This document shows positions 14,112 through 21,499 of a DNA stretch of 32,719 nucleotides, piece after piece (the first letter of the stretch is position 1; each line of letters starts with the position of its first letter). Where the stretch lies: the IMG/VR virus record IMGVR_UViG_3300008114_000178, positions 1-32,719 of that record; one strand, written 5' to 3'. The notes under the pieces were generated by a model. The model made no database searches. It saw nothing but the letters and a program-made list of their open reading frames with translations, and was not told the origin of the DNA. This stretch comes from a virus. A program made the position numbers and the translations under genes.

Positions 14112-14519
14112 ATGAAAAACATGGAACAGCTTAAAATGTTATTAGGAATTTGTGCCGAGGTCATGGATACCACACCGGAGAAAATTATCGGTAAAGAGAG
14201 ATTCAGAAAGACCGTAGTAGCAAGACAAATCTATTGCTATATTTCAAGGAGGTTTTTGAACTATAATTTGGGTGAGATAGGTAAGTCCATAAACAAAGAC
14301 CATACCACCGTGATACACTCAACGAGATTCGTGGCTAATATGCTTGAGATGGATGACCCAATAATATCCATCCCTTATGGTAAAATAATGGAAAAACTAA
14401 AAGAGAACAACTACACCGAAATAAAGCTCTCAATAATGGTCAACGACATTATTAATCCAAACATAATAATAAACGATATCCAAAATAGATATGATTGCAT
14501 CATAACTCCGATTTATTAA
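14112..14519 (+). CDS. DnaA domain IV-like DNA-binding protein
   Basis: 135 residues. The centre matches the DnaA C-terminal DNA-binding domain: FRKTVVARQIYCYISRRFLNYNLGEIG, then INKDHTTVIHS, the DnaA signature (DHTTV-H). AAA+ domains are absent, so it binds DNA but cannot itself melt it by ATP-driven assembly. The last 50 residues (from about PYGKIMEKL) are not DnaA-like. It probably binds the iterons just upstream and recruits host or phage replication proteins, or competes with host DnaA. ATG 14112 is preferred; ATG 14121 is possible. Confidence 0.85.
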   Translation: MKNMEQLKMLLGICAEVMDTTPEKIIGKERFRKTVVARQIYCYISRRFLNYNLGEIGKSINKDHTTVIHSTRFVANMLEMDDPIISIPYGKIMEKLKENNYTEIKLSIMVNDIINPNIIINDIQNRYDCIITPIY

Positions 14520-14572
14520 CAAACCATGTTAATTGAGTTAGTTGATGTAATAAAAACATTTAATTTTACTAT

Positions 14573-14770
14573 ATGCAAAAGAAAGGCTTTTACTTTAGGC
14601 AGAACGAGAGAGATGGCTCTCTCATGCTTAATGTGAATGTAGGCGATTTTAAGGCGTTTTTAGACACCTTGCCTAATAAGGATGGGTGGGTAAAGCTTAG
14701 GATATTTGAGCGCGATAAAAAGGACGAGAAGGGCTTTACGCACAATATGGAGGTGATACATCAACACTAA
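14573..14770 (+). CDS. Hypothetical protein, 65 residues
   Basis: Small soluble protein (FYFRQNERDGSLMLNVNVGDF, KAFLDTLPNKDGWVKLRIFERDKKDEKG) of mixed beta and charged composition. It sits in the short interval between the DnaA-like gene and the small terminase. A TTG-N16-TAATTTTAC element (14542-14569) directly upstream could be a weak promoter, but it would leave almost no leader. No family recognised. Confidence 0.65.
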   Translation: MQKKGFYFRQNERDGSLMLNVNVGDFKAFLDTLPNKDGWVKLRIFERDKKDEKGFTHNMEVIHQH

Positions 14771-14797
14771 AGGCTTTTTTAACCAAATTTTATCAAG

Positions 14798-15088
14798 ATG
14801 GCAGGATGGGGTGGACCAAGACCAGGGTCGGGAAGGCCAAGGAGAAAATCGGAGGAGGAGTTGCTTGAGAGGTTAAGTCCTCTTGAGCCTTTGTGGTATG
14901 AGGCAATGGAGGCTAATTTGAAGAAAAGAGATATGAAGGCCGTGGAATTATACACTAAGTATTTTTTCGGTGAGCCAGTAAAAAGAGTTGAGTCTAAAAT
15001 TGAAGGCAGCATTAGTGGACTGACCGTAGAGGTTATAAATGGACTGAAAAATGATGAGGCCAAAAATACAGACATCCAAGGTCTTTGA
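14798..15088 (+). CDS. terS: Terminase small subunit
   Basis: 96 residues. It starts with a Gly/Pro/Arg-rich AT-hook-like tail (GWGGPRPGSGRPRRKS), typical of many small terminases, followed by a helical domain (EELLERLSPLEPLWYEAMEANLKKRDMKAVELYTKYFFG). It recognises phage DNA and regulates the large subunit during packaging. It is shorter than many homologues but is directly followed by, and overlaps by 38 bases, the large terminase gene, which fixes the identity. Confidence 0.82.
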   Translation: MAGWGGPRPGSGRPRRKSEEELLERLSPLEPLWYEAMEANLKKRDMKAVELYTKYFFGEPVKRVESKIEGSISGLTVEVINGLKNDEAKNTDIQGL

Positions 15089-16196
15089 CATACTGCGTAC
15101 AAGTGATAAGAGGATAACCGTGATGCAAGGTGGTAGCCGTTCGGGCAAAACCTACAACATTATCCTTTGGTTCATAGTCAAATTGCTCCAAGAAAGGGGG
15201 CAAACTTTGTCTATTGTAAGGCAAAGCTTACCATCTATCAAAGGGTCGGTGTTGCGTGATTTTATCGAAATATTACTAAAATTGGGCATCTATTCGGAGG
15301 ATAACCATAATAAGACCGAGCAAACTTACAACCTAAATGGCAACTTGGTTGAGTTCGTGAGCGTTGATCAGCCACACAAGATAAGGGGTCGTAAGAGGCA
15401 ATACCTATTCATGAACGAATGTACCGAGATGTCTTATGAGGCATGGGTGCAGCTCACTATGAGGACAGAAAGTAAGATTATCTTGGACTATAACCCATCG
15501 GATGAGTACCATTGGGTATTTGATAAGGTGATACCTCGTGATGATGCCGACTTTTACATAACGACATATAAAGACAATCCTTTTCTACCAAAAGAGTTGG
15601 TTGAAGAGATTGAGAGGCTAAAGGATGCCGATGAGAATTACTGGTTAATCTATGGCCTTGGTCAAAAGGGCAACTTACACGACACCATTTACACTCATTG
15701 GCGTTATTGCCATGACTTGCCACAAGGTGAGGTTGTTTATGGCTTAGATTTTGGTTTTAACAATCCATCTGCCATGACCAAAGTGGTTTTTTATGAGGGA
15801 GGTATTTATGTTGATGAGGTTATTTACGAGACAAAGCTAACGACTAACGACTTGGTTGAGAAGGTTAAGAGTTTAGGGATATCTCAATATGATGAGATTT
15901 TTTGCGATAGTGCAGAGCCTAAAACCATTGAGGAGCTTTGTCGTTGTGGTCTAAATGCCAAACCAAGCAACAAGGATGTTACCGAAGGTATTAAGAAGAT
16001 TAAAAGTGTGCCGATGTATGTGACGGAGAAAAGTCATAACTTAGTGAAGGAATTAAGAAACTATAAATGGAAAACGGATAGGAATGGCAAGAAGTTGGAT
16101 GAGCCAGTTAAGTTTAATGACCACCTTTGCGACTCTCTTAGATACGCAGTATTTACGAAATTAAATGCGCCTCAACTAACTTGGGGCATGATATAA
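15051..16196 (+). CDS. terL: Terminase large subunit
   Basis: 381 residues; packages DNA into proheads through the portal. ATPase domain: Walker A GGSRSGKT (27-34), Walker B-type YLFMNE (118-123, with Asn before the Glu as usual in the Terminase_3/PBSX type), coupling motif DYNPS (146-150). RNase H-like nuclease domain: GLDFGF (Asp233), FCDSAEP (Asp286) and HLCDSLRYA (Asp361) supply metal-binding acids. All motifs are intact and length is normal for this type. The reading frame begins ATGATG inside the small-subunit gene. Confidence 0.95.
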   Translation: MMRPKIQTSKVFDILRTSDKRITVMQGGSRSGKTYNIILWFIVKLLQERGQTLSIVRQSLPSIKGSVLRDFIEILLKLGIYSEDNHNKTEQTYNLNGNLVEFVSVDQPHKIRGRKRQYLFMNECTEMSYEAWVQLTMRTESKIILDYNPSDEYHWVFDKVIPRDDADFYITTYKDNPFLPKELVEEIERLKDADENYWLIYGLGQKGNLHDTIYTHWRYCHDLPQGEVVYGLDFGFNNPSAMTKVVFYEGGIYVDEVIYETKLTTNDLVEKVKSLGISQYDEIFCDSAEPKTIEELCRCGLNAKPSNKDVTEGIKKIKSVPMYVTEKSHNLVKELRNYKWKTDRNGKKLDEPVKFNDHLCDSLRYAVFTKLNAPQLTWGMI

Positions 16197-16197
16197 T

Positions 16198-17628
16198 ATG
16201 GGAATCATAGATAGGTTTGTAGAGGGTTACATGAAGCGTAAGGGTTTAAATCCTTATCCCGTTAACCAACCAAAGATACAAGGCATTAATAACTCCGTCC
16301 TTCAGCAATATGGTGCCGATAGTTATGTCGCGGAAGGATACTTGAGTAATAGCGATGTTTACGCTATTGTATCCTTTTTGGCAAGGAAGGCGGCTTCTAT
16401 TCCTTGGTATGTGTATAAGATGAAACCAGGGGAGAAGGCACAAACATCTTTGCACCAATACAAGCAACTAACTAAAGGTTTACAACATAAGGGCGCTTAC
16501 GAACAAGCTTTGCTTAGGCGTAAGAATGCATACGAAGAGAACATGGTGACTAACTCACCTCTTGCTAAACTTTTGGAACAACCTAACCCACAACAAGCAC
16601 AAGACCAATTTTTTGAGAATCTATATGGTTATCGTATATTATCTGGAGAAGGGGACATATATGGAAATGACGGTGGAGTTGAGGGAGGAAAGTTCGTTGA
16701 GCTTAACGTATTACCAACCCAGTTCTTGGACATTTACCCCGACCCAAAGGATTTGTATGGAATATTGGGTTACAAGTTGATGGTTGGAGCGGGTATTGAT
16801 CTACCAAAAGATGTGGTGTGCCAATGGAAGAGTTGGAACCCAGAGTTTAACGCCGACACAAGGACACACTTGAGGGGCTTGTCACCATTGAGGCCAGGTT
16901 GGAAGTTATTGAGGATGAGCAATAATGCCGCCGATGCGAGTGCCGCCATGACCGCCAATGGAGGAGCTAAAGGTGCTATTGTGCCTAAAGCCATTAATAA
17001 TTCTATCCCAACCTTGACACCGGAACAAGCCTCTTTGGTGCAAAGGATGGTCAATGATAGGGTTAATAACAAAGACCAAAAGGGTGCTATTGGTGTTTTC
17101 CAAACTCCTTGGGATTATTTAAACTTTGGTTTGAGTAGTGTGGATATGGAGTTGGTTAAGACAATGCAGATGACCCTTCACCAATGGTGTAGATTGTTTG
17201 GTTTGCCAGTTGTCTTGTTTGACACGGATAGCAGCTCATATAATAACTATTCAAATGCAATGAGGGATTTGGTTACAAATACCATCATGCCTCTCAATTG
17301 TCAATTGAGGGATGAGTTGAACAAGTGGTTAGTGCCAAGGTTTGGTGAGGATGTTTATATAGACTTTGACATCACGGCCCTACCGGAGATGCAACAAGAC
17401 TTCGAGAAAATGGTTAACCAACTAAGGATGGCCGACTGGTTGACATTTGATGAGAAGAGGAGTGCTATGAATTATGAGGAGAGAGGTGGTGCTTATGAGT
17501 ATAGCTATGTCAATCAAGGGTTGATACCTTTGGAGCAAGTAATGATGGATTTGAGCGTTAGCAATGACCAAAGTATGAGCAATGACCAAAACGGAGATAT
17601 GGACAATAGTGATGACCAAATATCCTAA
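16198..17628 (+). CDS. Portal protein (HK97-like)
   Basis: 476 residues. Family marks include SNSDVYAIVSFLARKAASIPWYVYK in the N-terminal part, LPTQFLDIYPDP, LRGLSPLRPGWKLLRMSNNAADA, KGAIGVFQTPWDYLNFG, and the wing/crown region MQMTLHQWCRLFGLPVVLFD. It forms the dodecameric vertex ring through which DNA enters and leaves. The C-terminal tail is acidic and Ser/Asn/Gln-rich (SNDQSMSNDQNGDMDNSDDQ), of unknown importance. It starts one base after the terminase stop. Confidence 0.93.
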   Translation: MGIIDRFVEGYMKRKGLNPYPVNQPKIQGINNSVLQQYGADSYVAEGYLSNSDVYAIVSFLARKAASIPWYVYKMKPGEKAQTSLHQYKQLTKGLQHKGAYEQALLRRKNAYEENMVTNSPLAKLLEQPNPQQAQDQFFENLYGYRILSGEGDIYGNDGGVEGGKFVELNVLPTQFLDIYPDPKDLYGILGYKLMVGAGIDLPKDVVCQWKSWNPEFNADTRTHLRGLSPLRPGWKLLRMSNNAADASAAMTANGGAKGAIVPKAINNSIPTLTPEQASLVQRMVNDRVNNKDQKGAIGVFQTPWDYLNFGLSSVDMELVKTMQMTLHQWCRLFGLPVVLFDTDSSSYNNYSNAMRDLVTNTIMPLNCQLRDELNKWLVPRFGEDVYIDFDITALPEMQQDFEKMVNQLRMADWLTFDEKRSAMNYEERGGAYEYSYVNQGLIPLEQVMMDLSVSNDQSMSNDQNGDMDNSDDQIS

Positions 17629-17773
17629 AACACCAAGCGAGAGGACTTGCTTGATAGAGAAGAGGATGATGGATAAGGTGAGGGAGGGTTATCGTAAACG
17701 ACTTGAAAATGAATGGGAAGCAAAGGCGAGAATATTGGAGGAAAGTGGAGAGACTAAGGGCGCAATTGGATAG
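17612..17773 (+). CDS. Possible small charged protein, 53 residues
   Basis: From ATG 17612 (overlapping the portal end by 17 bases) to a stop inside the next gene (65-base overlap). The peptide is charged and helix-prone (CLIEKRMMDKVREGYRKRLENEWEAKARILEE) with good alpha-helix heptads. It covers the 74 to 80-base gap between the portal and the Mu F-like protein. An alternative is that the gap is non-coding; the long overlap with a conserved gene lowers confidence. Confidence 0.4.
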   Translation: MTKYPKTPSERTCLIEKRMMDKVREGYRKRLENEWEAKARILEESGETKGAIG

Positions 17774-18563
17774 CAAATACTTCAATGCGACTAAAGACTC
17801 AATACTCAAACAATTTAAACGCTTTGCTAAAGATATTGAGCTTTATGGTGTGGATGTGGCAAGGACAAGGTTAGGACTTGACTTGTGGGAGAAAGAATTA
17901 ATTAAGGTCTTTGAGGATTTATATAAGGAAGCAACCATCCTTTTTGGCAATGCCACTTATAGGATGTTAAAGATAGAGGCTAACCGTAAAGGTGAGACTT
18001 TTGGCTTTAATAGGGAGTGGACAAAAGAGATACTTACTTTCCTTATGCAACAAGGCTTTGTTTTGGTTTCGGACATAACTAAAACAACTAAGGACAAGCT
18101 TTTGGCTATTGTGAGTAAGGCTATTGAGGATGGATTGGGTGTGGATGAGATAGTCAAGCAAATACTTAGCGATGACCAATTGGCATATGCAGCCTTTAGG
18201 GCGAGGAGGATAGTTAGGACTGAGGTGATGAGGGCGAGTAATATGGCCGCAATGATGGGGGCTCAAGCTCACAATTTTGAGGTGGACAAAATATGGATTA
18301 GCGCTAAGGACAATAGGACAAGGAGGATACCAAAGGATGAGTTCGACCATTGGGAGATGGATGGTGTGGTAGTTCCTTACAAAGAGCCTTTTACTTCAAC
18401 TGGCAAAAAGGGTGAGCCCGTAGTAGCCATGCAACCTGGGGATTTGAGCGCACCTCCTGGGTTTACTATCAATTGTCGTTGTACGGTTGGATTTATACCC
18501 AAGAGGGATGGCAATGGAAACCTTATTTTTAAACCTAAGCTAAATGTAGCTACAATAGATTAA
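17709..18563 (+). CDS. Minor head protein, Mu F/SPP1 gp7-like
   Basis: 284 residues from ATG 17709; a TTG start at 17703 is also possible. The C-terminal half has the Mu F-type pattern: RARRIVRTEVMRASNMAAMMGAQ, KIWISAKDNRTRRIPKDEFDHWEMDGVVV, and the closing Cys-containing PPGFTINCRCTVGFIP. Proteins of this type sit beside the portal and are thought to guide assembly or be ejected with DNA. The N-terminal part is a helical segment with many charged residues. It directly precedes the prohead protease gene. Confidence 0.88.
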   Translation: MNGKQRREYWRKVERLRAQLDSKYFNATKDSILKQFKRFAKDIELYGVDVARTRLGLDLWEKELIKVFEDLYKEATILFGNATYRMLKIEANRKGETFGFNREWTKEILTFLMQQGFVLVSDITKTTKDKLLAIVSKAIEDGLGVDEIVKQILSDDQLAYAAFRARRIVRTEVMRASNMAAMMGAQAHNFEVDKIWISAKDNRTRRIPKDEFDHWEMDGVVVPYKEPFTSTGKKGEPVVAMQPGDLSAPPGFTINCRCTVGFIPKRDGNGNLIFKPKLNVATID

Positions 18564-18565
18564 TT

Positions 18566-19711
18566 ATGCCAGTAGAAAGTTGCGGAAATGGTCTTTGGAG
18601 AATTGGGGATGGTGAGTGTATGTATAGAAGCGAAGAAAGTGCAAATAGGGCTTATAGAGCTTATTTGGCACAAGAGGAGGATGAGGATGAGTACATGGAC
18701 AAAAAAGAAGAGACTTACAATGATTACCCAGAGGCAGCGACTAACAATGCCAAAAGGGCTTTGAAATATAAAGAGGAGAATGGCAGCAGTTGCGGCACTC
18801 CTGTTGGTTGGACAAGAGCAAGGCAACTCGCAAACAGAGAGAAGATAAGTAGAGACACGATAGCGAGGATGGCATCATTTAAAAGGCATCAACAAAATAA
18901 GGACGTGCCTTATGATGAGGGATGTGGAGGCATCATGTGGGATGCGTGGGGCGGTGATGCCGGAATAGAATGGGCAATAAGAAAATTAGACCAAATAGAT
19001 AATAAGAAAAGTATGATATACGTTTACAAAAACCAAAGCCTTGAGGTAAAAGATGTTGATGCCAAACAAGGTATTGTTAGTGGCTATTTTAGTGCTTTTG
19101 GCATGGTTGACTCCGATGGGGATATAATGATGCCAGGAGCTTTTAAAAGGTCAATCCAAGATTGGGGGCCGGATGCCAAGGGAAGGATTAAGCATTTGCT
19201 TAACCATGACCCATCTAAGCCATTGGGCAAGATAATGGAACTCAAAGAGGACAATTATGGCCTTTTCTATCGTTCACAAGTAGGTAAACATCAATTGGGC
19301 CAAGACTTTGTAAAGATGGTTGAGAGTGGCCTAATTAGTGAACATTCCATTGGCTTTAGGACTTTGCGTGAGCAAAAAAACGATAGCGCCAATGAGATAC
19401 ATGAGGTTATGTTGTTCGAAGGTTCATCCTTGACCGCTTGGGGTGCTAATGAGCATACACCAATGTTGGGTATCAAGTCAATAAAAAATATTGATGAGAT
19501 TAAAGAACAAATTCGTAATTTCGAGAAGTTCATCCGTAATAGCGATGTTACAGATGAGACAATAGAACTTTGCCTTATTAAAGTAAGGCAATTGGCACAA
19601 GCCGTTGAGCAAATGAGTAGCACGAAGGCCACCGTTGAGGAGCCCAAGCAGCAAAAAGGAGAGGAAAGGGTTGATGTGTCATCACTCATATCAATAATTA
19701 ATAAAATCTAA
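18566..19711 (+). CDS. Prohead protease (S78) with N-terminal accessory module
   Basis: 381 residues. The HK97-type prohead protease domain is at about 155-300: GIVSGYFSAFGMVDSDGDIMMPGAF, His214 in LLNHDPSKPLG, and Ser261 in EHSIGF, the catalytic pair. It cleaves scaffold/capsid N-termini during maturation. The first 145 residues are another module: YPEAATNNAKRALKYKEENG, VGWTRARQLANREKISRDTI, MASFKRHQQNK and GGIMWDAWGGDAGIEWA. From memory, this unnamed module is fused to diverse phage proteins. The C-terminal tail (from about 305) is helical, charged and possibly scaffold-like, which would suit a gene without a separate scaffold. Confidence 0.87.
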   Translation: MPVESCGNGLWRIGDGECMYRSEESANRAYRAYLAQEEDEDEYMDKKEETYNDYPEAATNNAKRALKYKEENGSSCGTPVGWTRARQLANREKISRDTIARMASFKRHQQNKDVPYDEGCGGIMWDAWGGDAGIEWAIRKLDQIDNKKSMIYVYKNQSLEVKDVDAKQGIVSGYFSAFGMVDSDGDIMMPGAFKRSIQDWGPDAKGRIKHLLNHDPSKPLGKIMELKEDNYGLFYRSQVGKHQLGQDFVKMVESGLISEHSIGFRTLREQKNDSANEIHEVMLFEGSSLTAWGANEHTPMLGIKSIKNIDEIKEQIRNFEKFIRNSDVTDETIELCLIKVRQLAQAVEQMSSTKATVEEPKQQKGEERVDVSSLISIINKI

Positions 19712-19715
19712 CAAA

Positions 19716-20885
19716 ATGGAAAATTTGAAGCAATTTGAAGATGCCTTGGCATCTAAGTTGGCCGAGCAAAAGGCCGAGGTTGTAGCTGCTACCGAGAAAG
19801 CCGCTAAAGCATTTGAATCTCGCGTTGAGCAAATCAACGAAGAGATGGTTAAGGCAAACAAGACCGCTGCTGAAGCTGTTGCCGAAGTTAAAGAAGCTAA
19901 AGCTGCCTTTGGTAAGCTCCAAGCTAAAGAAGAGAAGAAGGTTGCCGTTTCTTACGCTGACCACATCAACAACATCAAGAGCGAAATTGGTGCTGCTATC
20001 GAAAAGGGTTGGAACGACATTAAGTCTGCCGCTCGTGGTAACGGTAAAGGTTTCTCTTACGAGATGGATTTGAAGGCCGTAGGTACTATGACCATTTCTA
20101 ACAACCTTACTGGTTCTGTTTACACCTCTTATGTTGACAACCCAGCTCTCCGTAGCTTTGTTAACCCTCACCTGAGAAGTGTGTTCAACATCATCCCCGT
20201 ATCAACTGGTTCTGTATCTTTCCCTCGTGGCAACAGCCCCGTTGGTGAAGGTTCTTTCGGTAAGCAAACTGAAGGTTCTGCAAAGCCTCAAGTTGATTAC
20301 GATGTAACCGTAGTAAACACCGCGTTGTCTTTCATCGCTGGTTACGCTAAAGTATCTCGTCAGATGATTGATGACCTTCCTTTCTTGCAAGCTTATTTGC
20401 AGCAGTCTTTGATCGAAGACTTCCAAAAGGCTGAAGATACATATTACCTCAACGCCATCGCCGCTTCTGCTACCGCAGGTTCTTCTTCTGGTGCTAACAC
20501 CGCTGAGAAGTTCATTGATTATGTAGCTCAATTGGGCGCGTTGAACTGGACTCCAAATCTTTCCTTGACCACACACGCTGGTTGGGCTGGTTTGTTGAAA
20601 ACCAAGCCATCCGATTACTCTATCCCTGGTGGCATGGTTATCGACCAGAATGGTAACGTTCGTATCGTAGGCGTTCCCGTTATCCCTCATAGCTTGGTTA
20701 CTGCTTCCAAGATTTATGTGATGGATACCACTAAGTTTGCTATCGCACAACAAAGTGGTCTCGCGGTTCGTTCTACCGAGTTCGACCAAGATGACTTTAT
20801 CAAAAACCTCATTACCTTCCGTTGCGAGGCTCGTTGCGAACTCCTCCAGTTCCAACCAACTGCCGCTGTTTACGGAGCTATCTAA
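19716..20885 (+). CDS. Major capsid protein (HK97 fold)
   Basis: 389 residues. Residues 1-75 are an Ala/Lys/Glu-rich coiled coil, the usual delta domain that acts as scaffold and is removed by the prohead protease; the mature part begins somewhere near 80-110. The later region (SVYTSYVDNPALRSFVNPHL, VSFPRGNSPVGEGSFGKQTEG, SFIAGYAKVSRQMIDDLPFLQAYLQ, DTYYLNAIA, CEARCELLQFQPTAAVYGAI) is standard for HK97-type capsids. The leader TCTAACAAAATGG is A-rich with no Shine-Dalgarno. Codon use (CGT for Arg, AAC, TTC, GCT) is visibly unlike the neighbours (AGG/AGA, AAT), consistent with very high expression. Confidence 0.93.
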   Translation: MENLKQFEDALASKLAEQKAEVVAATEKAAKAFESRVEQINEEMVKANKTAAEAVAEVKEAKAAFGKLQAKEEKKVAVSYADHINNIKSEIGAAIEKGWNDIKSAARGNGKGFSYEMDLKAVGTMTISNNLTGSVYTSYVDNPALRSFVNPHLRSVFNIIPVSTGSVSFPRGNSPVGEGSFGKQTEGSAKPQVDYDVTVVNTALSFIAGYAKVSRQMIDDLPFLQAYLQQSLIEDFQKAEDTYYLNAIAASATAGSSSGANTAEKFIDYVAQLGALNWTPNLSLTTHAGWAGLLKTKPSDYSIPGGMVIDQNGNVRIVGVPVIPHSLVTASKIYVMDTTKFAIAQQSGLAVRSTEFDQDDFIKNLITFRCEARCELLQFQPTAAVYGAI

Positions 20886-21499
20886 TCGGGTTTGATTGTT
20901 ATGGTTCTAAATGGGGGCGGCATGCAGTTATTATAGGAGCTATGGATGGGGTATCATTTGATGATATATTTGATACCTTAAATAATTACAAAAAAGTATT
21001 ATTTGTTGAACCTGTACCGCATTATTTTAATTTATTAAAATTAAATGCACATAGATTAAATACTGAAGTTTGTTTTGAAAATTCACCAATAAGCGACAAA
21101 CATGAAAATATTGAATTAGCATATTTAGATATAAATTCATTAAATAATTACGAATATTTTTATAAGGGTTGCAGTAGTGTTATAGAAAACGGCGAACCAA
21201 TAAATAAATATTTAAAAAAAGTTGATAATAAAGACTTAGTAATACTTTCTTGTAAAAGTTTGACATTTAATGATTTATGCGAAAAATGGGATATTAAAGA
21301 GATTGAATATCTACAAATAGATTGTGAAGGATATGACCAAAGAATTGTAAATAGCATAGATTTAGAAAAGTATAATATAAAAAAATTGAAATTCGAAACA
21401 CACTATTTAGATAGTGATTTCATAAGTATATTTTCCAATAAGTGGCCTAATTATAAATATGAATTGATTGAAGCAGATATAATATACTATAAACTATGA
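20885..21499 (+). CDS. FkbM-type methyltransferase, apparent ATC start
   Basis: 204 residues if initiated at ATC 20885, which shares its A with the capsid stop TAA. No ATG or GTG lies in a useful place: the next ATG (20941) would remove the AdoMet loop VIIGAMDGVSFDD (residues 15-27 from ATC), and the TTG codons at 20822/20834 lie inside capsid sequence. Other motifs: FVEPVP (40-45), and LQIDCEGYD (Asp146-Glu148) typical of Methyltransf_21. FkbM enzymes methylate sugar or other hydroxyls. The gene is strikingly AT-rich compared with the capsid gene. It is followed by a glycosyltransferase gene with a 4-base overlap (ATGA). Function: probably finishes a glycan; target inferred. Confidence 0.8.
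   Translation: MGFDCYGSKWGRHAVIIGAMDGVSFDDIFDTLNNYKKVLFVEPVPHYFNLLKLNAHRLNTEVCFENSPISDKHENIELAYLDINSLNNYEYFYKGCSSVIENGEPINKYLKKVDNKDLVILSCKSLTFNDLCEKWDIKEIEYLQIDCEGYDQRIVNSIDLEKYNIKKLKFETHYLDSDFISIFSNKWPNYKYELIEADIIYYKL

Noticed and set aside
14542-14569. Promoter TTG-N16-TAATTTTAC before the 14573 gene
   Set aside because: The box would leave practically no leader and the -7 match is imperfect; too weak to list as a feature.
20822-20884. TTG start of the FkbM gene inside the capsid gene
   Set aside because: The extra 21 residues are the capsid sequence read in another frame (RGSLRTPPVPTNCR) and do not resemble the enzyme family.
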